From: Deltaproteobacteria bacterium
GTDB lineage: Bacteria > Desulfobacterota > GWC2-55-46
Assembly: GCA_021825035.1 (NCBI GenBank)
Contig: JAKAIQ010000006.1
Coordinates: 1-21,391 of the forward strand
Reading direction: 5' to 3'
Length of the DNA: 21,391 nucleotides
The position numbers and the translations under genes are program-made. A model generated the notes under the pieces. That model saw only the letters and a program-made list of their open reading frames with translations, made no database searches and was not told where the DNA came from. Every line of letters starts with the position of its first letter. Position 1 is the stretch's first letter. Below are positions 7,426 through 15,147 of the stretch, piece after piece.

Positions 7426-7869
7426 ATGGACATAAAAGATATAAAGGCGATATATAAATTCCTGAAAGAGACCGATATAGTGGAGCTTGAACTTGAGGGA
7501 GAGAATGGAAAAATCAGGCTGAGGAGGGACGGCCATGCCGTTGAAGAGCATCGCCATGAGACGGCTCCGGTTCCTCGACCCGTGGAGGCTAAGGCAGAAG
7601 AGCCGGTATCTGCGCCGGCCGGCAATGTCAAGGTCATTACCTCGCCGATGGTGGGCACCTTTTACAGATCCCCTTCCCCGGAGGCGCCGCCCTTCATTGA
7701 AATGGGAAGCATCGTGAAGAACGGCCAGACCCTTTGCATAATTGAGGCGATGAAGCTCATGAACGAGGTCGAAAGCGAATATGGCGGAAAGGTCATATCG
7801 ATCCTCGTCGAAAACGGGCAGCCGGTAGAGTACGGGGAGCCGCTTTTTCATATAGAGGCGTCAAAGTAG
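7426..7869 (+). CDS. accB: Acetyl-CoA carboxylase biotin carboxyl carrier protein
   Basis: AccB carries the covalently bound biotin that shuttles carboxylate between AccC and the AccAD transferase in the first step of fatty acid synthesis. The 147-residue protein has the usual N-terminal helical segment (1-35), a Pro/Ala/Glu-rich linker (about 40-68) and a C-terminal biotinyl domain. The target Lys110 lies in EAMKLMNE at 107-114, and the protruding thumb PEAPPF is at 85-90. AGGAGG is 4 bases before ATG 7426. It follows the peptidase stop by 12 bases, so the two are surely co-transcribed. Its partner accC is unusually distant. Confidence 0.97.
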   Translation: MDIKDIKAIYKFLKETDIVELELEGENGKIRLRRDGHAVEEHRHETAPVPRPVEAKAEEPVSAPAGNVKVITSPMVGTFYRSPSPEAPPFIEMGSIVKNGQTLCIIEAMKLMNEVESEYGGKVISILVENGQPVEYGEPLFHIEASK

Positions 7870-7893
7870 ATGGATGCATTGGAAGGGTGCGTG

Positions 7894-7981
7894 AAGCGGA
7901 TGTCCATGGTCAAGTCTTGGGTGCGGGAGCTGTAAATCCGCTTGCAGCCCGGGCAGGCGAGCCGATTCGACGGGTCTTTTT
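7894..7981 (+). promoter_or_regulatory. Structured accB-accC intergenic region with terminator-like hairpin
   Basis: The 285-base gap 7870-8154 has no gene. AAGCGGAT (7894-7901) pairs perfectly with ATCCGCTT (7936-7943). A second structure follows: GCCCG (7947-7951) with CGGGT (7971-7975), inner GGC (7952-7954) with GCC (7961-7963), then five T at 7977-7981. Together they look like an attenuator or a partial terminator. No known riboswitch core was convincingly recognised, and no clear promoter was found between 7982 and accC. Confidence 0.4.
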
Positions 7982-8154
7982 GTCGCTCTGGCTTAAGCAG
8001 CGCTCGACGCCGCGTTAAACGTCCCATTCGGTAACCAGGCGATTATAACCTGCTCGTATCCGGAATATTCGCCCGGTGAAAGCTGCGGGGAGCTGATTTT
8101 AGTCTGACTTAAATCGACGGTAATTACGCCAACTTTTTAAATACAGGGTTTTTA

Positions 8155-9489
8155 ATGTTCAATAAGATACTTGTAGCAAACAGGGGAGAGATAGCCGTAA
8201 GGATAATAAGGGCGTGCAAGGAACTCGGCATACGGACTCTTGCGGTGTATTCGGAAGCCGATAAAGACGCCCTTCACACCAAGTTCGCCGACGGCGCCAT
8301 TTGCATTGGCCCGCCAAAAAGCTCCGATAGCTACCTGAACATCGCTTCTATCATAAGCGCGATGGAGGTCGCGGACGCCGAGGCAGTGCATCCGGGATAC
8401 GGATTCCTGGCCGAAAATGCGGAGTTCGCCGAGGCCTGCGAGAATTGCGGCATAAAGTTCATCGGGCCGACTTCAGCCACCATGAGGCTCATGGGAAACA
8501 AGGTACAGGCGAAGAAGACGGCTGAAGAGCTCAAGGTGCCGGTGCTGCCGTGGAGCAACCGCGCCCTGAACGACGAGAAGGACGCGATAGAAGTCTCAAA
8601 GAAGATAGGCTTTCCGGTGCTGATAAAGGCGGCGAGCGGCGGCGGCGGAAGGGGTATGAAACTGGTGCATACACAGGCGAGCCTCGCGAGCGCGTTCAAT
8701 ATGGCCAAGACCGAGGCTCTTTCCGCTTTCGGGGACGCCGAGGTTTTTATCGAGAGATACTGCGAGTTGCCACGCCACATAGAGATACAGATCGTGGCGG
8801 ACGAACATGGAAACGTGGTCCATCTCGGCGAAAGGGAATGTTCGATACAGAGAAGGCATCAGAAGATACTTGAGGAATCTCCTTCGCCTCAGGTCGACCC
8901 CCGTCTCAGGCAGAGGATCGGAGAGGCGGCGGTAAAGCTCGCTAAAGGCATCGGCTACACGAACGTAGGCACCGTGGAGTTTCTTCTCGACAACGGCAGG
9001 AACTTCCATTTTATGGAGATGAACACGAGGGTTCAGGTCGAGCATCCGGTAACAGAACTTGTCACTGGAGTTGACCTCGTAAAAGAACAGATAAGAATAG
9101 CGGGCGGCCAGAGGCTTACTCTAAAGCAGAAGAATATCAATTTCAATGGTCACAGCATCGAATGCAGGATTAACGCCGAAGACCCAAGGACCTTCGTCCC
9201 CTCGCCGGGGCGTATCACCGAGCTCGTTTGGCCCGGAGGACCCGGGGTTAGGATAGACAGCCACATATATTGCGGCTACAACGTGCCGCCATACTATGAT
9301 AATCTTCTGGCCAAGCTCGTTGTTCATGCTGAAACGAGAGCCGAGGCCATTGCAAGGATGACGCGGGCTCTCGAAGAGTTTCTCATCGGGGGCATAAAGA
9401 CGAATATTCCGCTGCACCTCAAGATCATGAAAGACCATGACTTCATAGCCGGCAAGACCGATATCGATTTTCTGTCAAGGTTTACTTGA
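8155..9489 (+). CDS. accC: Acetyl-CoA carboxylase, biotin carboxylase subunit
   Basis: AccC uses ATP and bicarbonate to carboxylate the biotin on AccB. The 444-residue length and motif order are typical: ILVANRGEIAVRIIRA at 5-20, HPGYGFLAEN at 79-88, the ATP-grasp glycine loop SGGGGRGMK at 161-169, the nucleotide/biotin site GERECSIQRRHQK at 225-237, and the metal and catalytic EMNTRVQVEHPVTE at 288-301. The end of the protein matches the AccC subunit rather than a longer pyruvate or propionyl-CoA carboxylase fusion. Its pairing with accB supports acetyl-CoA carboxylase, although a role with another acyl-CoA carboxylase cannot be excluded by sequence alone. CAGGG lies about 6 bases before ATG 8155. 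accA and accD are not in the window. Confidence 0.96.
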   Translation: MFNKILVANRGEIAVRIIRACKELGIRTLAVYSEADKDALHTKFADGAICIGPPKSSDSYLNIASIISAMEVADAEAVHPGYGFLAENAEFAEACENCGIKFIGPTSATMRLMGNKVQAKKTAEELKVPVLPWSNRALNDEKDAIEVSKKIGFPVLIKAASGGGGRGMKLVHTQASLASAFNMAKTEALSAFGDAEVFIERYCELPRHIEIQIVADEHGNVVHLGERECSIQRRHQKILEESPSPQVDPRLRQRIGEAAVKLAKGIGYTNVGTVEFLLDNGRNFHFMEMNTRVQVEHPVTELVTGVDLVKEQIRIAGGQRLTLKQKNINFNGHSIECRINAEDPRTFVPSPGRITELVWPGGPGVRIDSHIYCGYNVPPYYDNLLAKLVVHAETRAEAIARMTRALEEFLIGGIKTNIPLHLKIMKDHDFIAGKTDIDFLSRFT

Positions 9490-9495
9490 TGCGTG

Positions 9496-9526
9496 AAGCG
9501 CTACAGGCCTTTCAGGTCGAGCGCTT
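9496..9526 (+). other. Hairpin just after accC
   Basis: AAGCGCT (9496-9502) and AGCGCTT (9520-9526) are perfect arms around a 17-base loop, beginning 7 bases after the accC stop. There is no T run, so it may mark the 3' end of the accC message as an RNA-stabilising or weak terminator structure. Confidence 0.35.
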
Positions 9527-9627
9527 ATCTTCAAAGTTCTCGGGATAGAGTTGGTGTAAAGAAATTGTCGGTTTTTCTATTCAAGAGATTCGCGGCTTTT
9601 CAAATATCCATAACATCGGTTCGTTTC

Positions 9628-9655
9628 TTGTCAAATCCGGAAATGGTATTATAAT
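9628..9655 (+). promoter_or_regulatory. Strong sigma70-type promoter of the lipM operon
   Basis: TTGTCA at 9628-9633 and a perfect TATAAT at 9650-9655 are spaced by 16 bases. The predicted start near 9662 leaves a leader of about 70 bases before lipM. This is the best -10 match in the window. Confidence 0.7.
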
Positions 9656-9659
9656 AGCG

Positions 9660-9697
9660 TATAGCCTTCGCAGCCGGAAACGGCGCATGGCGCTATA
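9660..9697 (+). promoter_or_regulatory. Hairpin at the 5' end of the lipM leader
   Basis: TATAGC (9660-9665) can pair with GCTATA (9692-9697). Inside it GCCG (9673-9676) and CGGC (9681-9684) close a GAAA tetraloop. It coincides with the predicted transcript start, so it may protect the 5' end. It matches no riboswitch I recognise. Confidence 0.4.
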
Positions 9698-9734
9698 GTA
9701 AGCATTAAGAAATTTAATGACTTAAGGATGAAAG

Positions 9735-10565
9735 ATGAGATGGAGGCTTATCGTAGATCCGCCGTTTGACGGCAGAACGAACATGGCCATTGATGAAGCC
9801 ATTTCACGTGCTCTGGATATGCATGGTGGAAGGCCTCGCCTGGAATTGAAGGTGGCGCAGGGAGAAGGCGTTGCTGTTTTGCCAACGCTCAGGCTATATG
9901 GCTGGAAGGAGCCTACGATCTCAATCGGCTACGGGCAGGACAGGGAGAGGTTTGCCGGATCGGGCCTTCCGGTGGTAAAAAGGATAACAGGCGGAAGGGC
10001 TGTTCTCCACGACATGGAGGTTACGTATTCCATAATCACCGGCGCTGACAATCGGCTTTTTTGTTCCGGCATAGAGGGAGCTTACGAAGAGATAAGCGGG
10101 TGTATTATAAACGCCTTGAACGACGTAGGCATAGACGCGCGGTTTTCCCCGGGCATTAAGGGTTCAAAGTCCGTTTCCAGGGACGCATGTTTTTACAGCC
10201 CTTCAAGATACGAGGTTATGATAAACGGAAAAAAACTCGTCGGAAGCTCACAGAGACGGTTTAAGAACGCGTTCATCCAGCACGGCTCAATACTCTTTAA
10301 TATCGACCATGATCTTAACTCGGCCGTCTTCGGCCAGGGCATAACAGAAAGGATGGCATGGGTCGAGGCCTTCAAGCAGGTGGACAAAACCGTATTTATG
10401 GAAGCGCTCATAAGAAGATTCGCGGAGGGTCTTGACGCCTGTTTTGAGAAAGGCGCGCTCACGTGCGATGAGGAAGATATAAAGAAAAGCATCCTTCAAG
10501 GAAGCCGTTCGACGCATGACCATCAGAATGCGCCGCGGCAAATTTCAGAGGCGTTTGTGCAATAA
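9735..10565 (+). CDS. lipM: Octanoyltransferase LipM-like (lipoate-protein ligase A fold)
   Basis: This enzyme would transfer octanoate from acyl-carrier protein to a lipoyl domain such as GcvH, the first step of lipoate assembly in the cytoplasm. The 276-residue protein has an N-terminal NMAIDEA motif at 16-22, RLYGWKEPTISIGYGQ at 53-68, KRITGGRAVLHD at 82-93, the putative catalytic Cys152 in ACFYSPSRYE and the conserved Lys of GKKLVGSSQ at 165-173. Cysteine in the ACF-x-x-PS-x-YE context fits LipM rather than an ATP-dependent LplA ligase. LipB proteins are shorter and have the catalytic cysteine elsewhere. AAGGA lies 6 bases before ATG 9735. The stop overlaps the next start as TAATG. The last 20 residues are probably an unconserved tail. 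Confidence 0.85.
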   Translation: MRWRLIVDPPFDGRTNMAIDEAISRALDMHGGRPRLELKVAQGEGVAVLPTLRLYGWKEPTISIGYGQDRERFAGSGLPVVKRITGGRAVLHDMEVTYSIITGADNRLFCSGIEGAYEEISGCIINALNDVGIDARFSPGIKGSKSVSRDACFYSPSRYEVMINGKKLVGSSQRRFKNAFIQHGSILFNIDHDLNSAVFGQGITERMAWVEAFKQVDKTVFMEALIRRFAEGLDACFEKGALTCDEEDIKKSILQGSRSTHDHQNAPRQISEAFVQ

Positions 10566-12949
10566 TGGCGCTTAAAGAAAAAATACTGGACAGGGCCCAG
10601 AAATTCGCGCAGAAGGGCTATTTCGACAGGGCCATAGCCGAGTACAGGGCTGCTTTCGAGCTCGACCCGAAGGATAGCTCAATTCGCCTGAGGATCGGAG
10701 ACCTCTATATAAGGAGCGGCAATAAGGATGAAGCGATAAAAGAGTACGGCGAGGCCGCCAGGGCAAATAGCCAGAAGGGCTTTTATCTCAAGGCGATAGC
10801 CGTTTACAAGCAGGTGCTCAAGCTCGATCCGGTGAATCTTGACGTACACAGGAGGCTTGCGGAACTCTATACGAAGCAGAGGCTCCTGGCAGATGCGATA
10901 AGTGAATATAGCTTTATCGTCACGTTTTTTGAGAAAAACGGCAAGCTCCCTGAAACTCTCGAACTTTTACAGAAGATGGCCTCTCTCGACCCGGAAAATA
11001 TAGGAGTACGGCTAAAGCTCGCGGAACAGTATCTGAAGCTTTCCTACAAAAATGACGCCCTTGCCGAATATGCCTGGATATATGACAGGCTTGTACCGCA
11101 GGGCAAATACGAGAAAGCCGAGAAGATATACCTGGGGATCGCGGGGTTTTTCCCGGACGAAGTAGAAGTGTTGAACAGGCTTGCGGGTCTGTACAGGGCA
11201 TGGGGGAATGGGGCCGCGTTTTACAGGTATGCCTCGCGCCTTTTAAACATCTATAAGAAATCGGACGATGTTGAAGAGGCCAGAAGGATTTGCCTGGCGA
11301 TCCTTGAGGTTAGGCCTGATGACGCCGAGAGCATGTCGTACTTGTCGAAGTCCTCGACTCCGGAAGAAGCGCTTTTTGTCGAGGCCGCGCCATCTGAAGA
11401 AGGCGCCATGGGAGAGTCTTCAACCGGAAGTACGGTGGCGGAAGCTGAGGATTTATCCACGGCTCGCGTTGCCGTTCCGGAAGTTGTACTTGATGCCGCT
11501 GTCAGTGAGGCGCCTTTATCCGAAGAGGAAATAGAGATTTCACTTGAAGATTTCGATGAGGTAGAGGCCGCGGAACAAAAAACCCATGACGCTTTTAAAG
11601 AGCATATCGTAACGGATGGAGCCAATCCTCATGAAAAAATCGAGGTAAAGGCCGGCGAATCCGAGCCGGCGGGGCAGGGCGAGGAACAGGAGATCGAATT
11701 CGAGCTGGGAGGCGGGGAAGAGATAGCTACCGGCGCTGAAGAATCGGGGAGAAAGGATTCCATTTCCGAGTTGCATGAACAACTCGCGAATGTCAATGCG
11801 AAAGCCGCCTCGATCGAGGCAGGGCCGGATGAACGGGCGGATGTTGCCGATGGATGCGATGAGGCCGAAGGTGGAAAGCGCATATTTGACGGAATGGAAC
11901 CTGTCCCTGAAATGGAAGATATGGAGGTTCCAGTCCAGTCCGGTTCTGAAGAGGCCGCATCGATAGAAAACGCGCCTGTTTCGGAAGCGGTCGTTGAAGA
12001 AAGCCGTTTTGTTCAAGAGCCTTACGAGCAGTCGCCTCCTGCCGCCGCAGAGCAACGTTCCGTTATTTCGGAGGATGCTTTCATCGCCGAAGAAAAGTTA
12101 GGATTGCAGGCGGTCGAAGAAACCGCTTCCGTGCCATGCTCAACGGTTTCCGAAGCCCGGACGGCTCGTGCGGTTGAGGCAAGAGAAGGCGAAGACTTTA
12201 AAGTCGTTGAAATAATTGAGCCCGAAAAAGAGTCCGCCGAGACCGGCGACGAATCCGATGAAGTTCAGGAAGAGCTGTCGAAGGCCATTTCCGAGCTCAT
12301 GGAAAAGATCGATATGCCGGACGCAGAGCCGGATGTATATGGCCGGAAGGCCGGGGTAATAGAAGAGGCGTCCGGAGAGAACGTGGAGGTGGGGGAAGGA
12401 AAAGAGGAATACGTTGACCTTTCCGCGGAGCTTGGCATGGAAGAGACCGTTCAGAACCTTGCGGTGTCGTGGGATAAAGACAATCAGGGTGACACCTTCG
12501 ATGAGTTTAAAAGCGGCATAGGCAAGCAACTCAACAAGGAAGACTCTGAAACGCATTATAATCTCGGCATAGCTTACATGGAGATGGAGCTTTACAGCGA
12601 AGCGGTCAAGGAGTTCAAGATAGCCTTGAAGGATCAACGTCTTGATTTCGATTGCTACACGAGGCTTGGGCTTTGTTATATGGCGTTGTCAAATCCCGAT
12701 GATGCCATCTTAAGCTATCTTAAGGGTTTGAGGGTGAATGGCAGGTCGGACGAGGAGCGTCTGGGCATGATGTATGAGCTTGCCCTGGCGTACGGGTCAA
12801 CAGGCAAGGCGGAGCTGGCAAGCCAGCTTTTCAAATCCATTTATGATATCTCTCCCGATTACCGGGAGGTCTCGAAAAAGATCAAGCAGGCTAAAGGTGA
12901 AGCGCTGGAAGAGCTCGATGACGGATTGATAGAGGTTGAACTTCTGTGA
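10565..12949 (+). CDS. Large TPR protein with long acidic middle region
   Basis: A 794-residue protein of unknown specific role. Residues about 5-260 contain roughly six or seven tetratricopeptide repeats (for example FDRAIAEYRAAFELDPKD near 20-37 and LKAIAVYKQVLKLDPVN near 75-91). Residues about 265-630 are low-complexity and very acidic, rich in Glu, Ala, Ser and Val, and probably disordered. Residues about 655-775 hold three or four further TPRs (HYNLGIAYMEMELYSEAVKEF; LGLCYMALSNPDDAILSYLKG). No signal peptide or membrane segment is seen, so it is likely a cytoplasmic scaffold. Its ATG overlaps the lipM stop by one base, and its TGA overlaps the next start as GTGA. An intrinsic terminator lies 29 bases after its stop. 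The architecture suggests two binding platforms joined by a flexible linker, which is inference. Confidence 0.85.
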   Translation: MALKEKILDRAQKFAQKGYFDRAIAEYRAAFELDPKDSSIRLRIGDLYIRSGNKDEAIKEYGEAARANSQKGFYLKAIAVYKQVLKLDPVNLDVHRRLAELYTKQRLLADAISEYSFIVTFFEKNGKLPETLELLQKMASLDPENIGVRLKLAEQYLKLSYKNDALAEYAWIYDRLVPQGKYEKAEKIYLGIAGFFPDEVEVLNRLAGLYRAWGNGAAFYRYASRLLNIYKKSDDVEEARRICLAILEVRPDDAESMSYLSKSSTPEEALFVEAAPSEEGAMGESSTGSTVAEAEDLSTARVAVPEVVLDAAVSEAPLSEEEIEISLEDFDEVEAAEQKTHDAFKEHIVTDGANPHEKIEVKAGESEPAGQGEEQEIEFELGGGEEIATGAEESGRKDSISELHEQLANVNAKAASIEAGPDERADVADGCDEAEGGKRIFDGMEPVPEMEDMEVPVQSGSEEAASIENAPVSEAVVEESRFVQEPYEQSPPAAAEQRSVISEDAFIAEEKLGLQAVEETASVPCSTVSEARTARAVEAREGEDFKVVEIIEPEKESAETGDESDEVQEELSKAISELMEKIDMPDAEPDVYGRKAGVIEEASGENVEVGEGKEEYVDLSAELGMEETVQNLAVSWDKDNQGDTFDEFKSGIGKQLNKEDSETHYNLGIAYMEMELYSEAVKEFKIALKDQRLDFDCYTRLGLCYMALSNPDDAILSYLKGLRVNGRSDEERLGMMYELALAYGSTGKAELASQLFKSIYDISPDYREVSKKIKQAKGEALEELDDGLIEVELL

Positions 12950-14469
12950 GCAGCGGGATGATTGGGAAAAAAACGTCAAAGGGCCGCCAAACGGCCCTTT
13001 CTTTTTTTAAGGGGTCGGCCCTGTCCGCGCTAAGAAAAGCGCCCGTCGTCATGCAGGTGTATGAGACGGCCAGAGAAAAAGGGTTGGAGGTCTTTCTTGT
13101 CGGAGGTGTCTTAAGGAACATCGCGCTCAAAAGTCATCTTGTCCCTGATTATGATTTTATCCTCGAAAAAGATGTCTCTCGCATCTCTGCCCGCGTTGCC
13201 GAGAGACTCGGCGGGACGTCATTTCTTCTCGATAAGGAGACCTTGTCATACAGGGTCGTCGCCGACGCGGGCGAGGTCGCATCGACCATTGATTTCTCAC
13301 CGATAAAGGCAGGCGGGGTCATGGACGATCTTGGGAAAAGGGACTTCACGGTAAACGCGATGGCCGTTAATGTGGCGGACCTGTTCGAGGCCGAAAGGCC
13401 GCCAATAATCGACCCGTTCGGAGGAATTGATGATGCCGGGAAGAAGATCATCAGGGCGGTATACAAAGGAGTCTTTAAGGACGATCCTATCCGCGTTTTA
13501 AGGGCCATAAGGCTTTCACAGCAGTATTCTCTTGATATCGACCTAAATACCAGAAATCTTATTTGCCGGAGCTCAGGGCTGCTGAAGAATGTCGCGGCGG
13601 AGAGGGTTCGAGACGAGCTCATTTTGATCTTTCTCAATGCCGGCACGCCGGAAAGCCTTAGGTTCATATTCGATTGCGGTGCGGCCAGGGCCGTATTCCC
13701 CGGACTCGAAGACTGGAAGAATATAAATGGATACGACCTCCTTTCCCATGCCCTGACGACCGTTCATGAGGCAGAGTCTCTTTTAAATGACGTCCGCCAG
13801 GGGAAGTGGAAGCGGCCTTCGCTCGAAAGGCACTTCAAAAGCACGGTTGGCTCCATTAACAGGGCTGTTCTTCTCAAGATGGCCTCGTTTTTTCATGACA
13901 TTGGAAAACCGTATGCGGCGTCCAGGGAAGACGGAAGGCTCAGGTTCACAGGGCATGACTTCGAGGGAAGCCGTAAAGTGAAAGACGCGCTGAATGGTCT
14001 TAAGTTCAGCCGGAAGGCGTCTGGCGCCATTTCAAACCTCGTTAAGAACCATCACAGGGTTTTTACCCTGGCTGCACTTGAAGCTATGACTCTGCGTTCC
14101 AAAGCCCATTTCTTCAGGGCCGTAGAGGGTGAGGGCGGGGTTTGGAAAGGGGCGGGCGTCGATCTTGTCTGCCTGGCCCTTTCCGACGCAAGGGCGACGC
14201 GTGGAGGAGAGGACCCCGAGCTTCTTAAGGCGGCAAATGAGCTGCTGGACTTTTATTATGCGACATATATAAAGAAAAAGCCGAGACCCATCTTGAGCGG
14301 GAATGAAATAATGAAGGCTTTCAATATACCCGAAGGCAGGCTTGTAGGGGAGGTCATCGGCAAGATTTCCGAAGGGATCGAGAAAGGCATTGTTAAAAAC
14401 AGGAAGGAGGCTATTGCCTATCTAAAAGAATGGTTTTCCCGGAAGGCTCAGGATGGCGATCTCCGATAG
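12946..14469 (+). CDS. tRNA nucleotidyltransferase/poly(A) polymerase family protein with HD domain
   Basis: The N-terminal half is a class II nucleotidyltransferase head: VFLVGGVLRN at 49-58, the metal-binding DYD at 68-70, KRDFTVNAMA at 131-140 and DPIRVLRAIRLSQQYSL at 180-196. The C-terminal half has an HD phosphohydrolase pattern (SHALTTVHEAE, then FFHDIGKP, then GHDFEGSRKV). This combination is known in CCA-adding, CC- or A-adding, and poly(A)-polymerase-like bacterial enzymes, and motifs alone do not tell which. GTG 12946 overlaps the upstream stop as GTGA and has GAGGT about 8 bases before it. ATG 12958 and ATG 13051 are alternatives. The family domain begins near residue 35, and a perfect terminator hairpin lies within codons 11-21, so a start at 13051 (472 residues) deserves weight. 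Confidence 0.88.
   Translation: MSSGMIGKKTSKGRQTALSFFKGSALSALRKAPVVMQVYETAREKGLEVFLVGGVLRNIALKSHLVPDYDFILEKDVSRISARVAERLGGTSFLLDKETLSYRVVADAGEVASTIDFSPIKAGGVMDDLGKRDFTVNAMAVNVADLFEAERPPIIDPFGGIDDAGKKIIRAVYKGVFKDDPIRVLRAIRLSQQYSLDIDLNTRNLICRSSGLLKNVAAERVRDELILIFLNAGTPESLRFIFDCGAARAVFPGLEDWKNINGYDLLSHALTTVHEAESLLNDVRQGKWKRPSLERHFKSTVGSINRAVLLKMASFFHDIGKPYAASREDGRLRFTGHDFEGSRKVKDALNGLKFSRKASGAISNLVKNHHRVFTLAALEAMTLRSKAHFFRAVEGEGGVWKGAGVDLVCLALSDARATRGGEDPELLKAANELLDFYYATYIKKKPRPILSGNEIMKAFNIPEGRLVGEVIGKISEGIEKGIVKNRKEAIAYLKEWFSRKAQDGDLR
12978..13008 (+). terminator. Perfect intrinsic terminator at the end of the lipM-TPR transcript
   Basis: AAAGGGCCG (12978-12986) and CGGCCCTTT (12992-13000) form a perfect 9-bp stem with a 5-base loop, followed by C and seven T (13002-13008). 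It is 29 bases after the TPR stop, an ideal place to end that message, yet it lies inside the 5' part of the next reading frame. Confidence 0.85.
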
Positions 14470-14493
14470 CGGCGTCTTTTTGCAAAAATGACG

Positions 14494-14523
14494 TTGACTT
14501 TTCAGGGCAGGAGCGTGTAAATT
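14494..14523 (+). promoter_or_regulatory. Possible sigma70 promoter of the cyclophilin gene
   Basis: TTGACT at 14494-14499 and TAAATT at 14518-14523 are spaced by 18 bases, with TG directly before the -10. Just upstream, 14473-14493 is an imperfect palindrome (CGTC-TTTT and AAAA-T-GACG around TGCA), which could be an operator or the remains of a terminator for the preceding gene. Confidence 0.5.
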
Positions 14524-14556
14524 ACGAAACTTGATACTCGATAGGGAGGCAAAAGC

Positions 14557-15135
14557 ATGAAGAGCATCTTTTTAGCGGTCACTTGCTTTGCGATAGCAAT
14601 GACGGTCGCCGGCAATTCAATAGCCAAAGTGAGGGATAAGAGAGTGGAGGATCTTGAGAAAGTGAGAGCGATAATAGAGACGAAATACGGCAACATGGAG
14701 ATCGAGTTCTTTCCGGAAGCTGCTCCGGGACATGTCGAGAATTTCATAAAGCTCGCAAAGTCAGGCTTCTATGACGGCACCATTTTCCACAGGGTGATCC
14801 CCGGATTCATGATCCAGGGCGGGGACCCGAACACCAAAGGCCCGAATACGGCCACCTATGGGATGGGGGGGCCGGGCTACACGATAAAGGCCGAGTTCAA
14901 CTCCATTTCCCACAAAAGAGGCATTTTGTCGATGGCCAGATCGCAGGATCCGGATAGCGCCGGGTCACAATTCTTTATTGTCGTCAGGGACTCCGATTTC
15001 CTCGACGGCCAGTATACCGTGTTCGGCAAGGTCGTAAAAGGGATGGAAGTTGCCGACAAGATCGTGAATCTTCCGCGGGACGGCAGGGACCTTCCGAAAG
15101 AGCGCGTGGAGATGAAGATTAAGATCATAGAGTGA
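14557..15135 (+). CDS. Exported peptidyl-prolyl cis-trans isomerase (cyclophilin type)
   Basis: It accelerates proline isomerisation during folding of exported proteins. The 192-residue product starts with a signal peptide (Lys2, hydrophobic residues 4-19, likely cleavage after SIA at 21-23), so a periplasmic location is inferred. The cyclophilin domain spans about 36-192, with the active-site Arg79 in FHRVIPGF, Gln87 in MIQGGDP, and GSQFFI at 136-141. The LDGQYTVFG segment has Tyr where cyclosporin-binding forms often carry Trp, as in many bacterial relatives. GGGAGG lies 7 bases before ATG 14557. It appears to be a single-gene unit and converges on the next gene, with 12 bases between them. 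Confidence 0.95.
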   Translation: MKSIFLAVTCFAIAMTVAGNSIAKVRDKRVEDLEKVRAIIETKYGNMEIEFFPEAAPGHVENFIKLAKSGFYDGTIFHRVIPGFMIQGGDPNTKGPNTATYGMGGPGYTIKAEFNSISHKRGILSMARSQDPDSAGSQFFIVVRDSDFLDGQYTVFGKVVKGMEVADKIVNLPRDGRDLPKERVEMKIKIIE

Positions 15136-15147
15136 CGGCACGCCGGG

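Noticed and set aside
7910..7975. Loose resemblance to a cobalamin riboswitch core in the same gap
   Set aside because: The conserved GCCACTG-type box and the final GCCAGGAGACC-type box are absent or too degraded to call.
7918..7980. A tRNA-Tyr-like anticodon stretch (CTGTAAATCCGC) and a later TTCGA in the accB-accC gap
   Set aside because: No acceptor stem, no proper D arm, and the anticodon stem only forms with a 9-base loop. Not a tRNA gene; a decayed remnant cannot be shown.
8550..8873. Long alternative-frame ORFs within accC, aroB, nusA, the TPR gene and infB
   Set aside because: They lie wholly inside well-conserved genes in other frames and show Arg/Ser-rich shadow composition.
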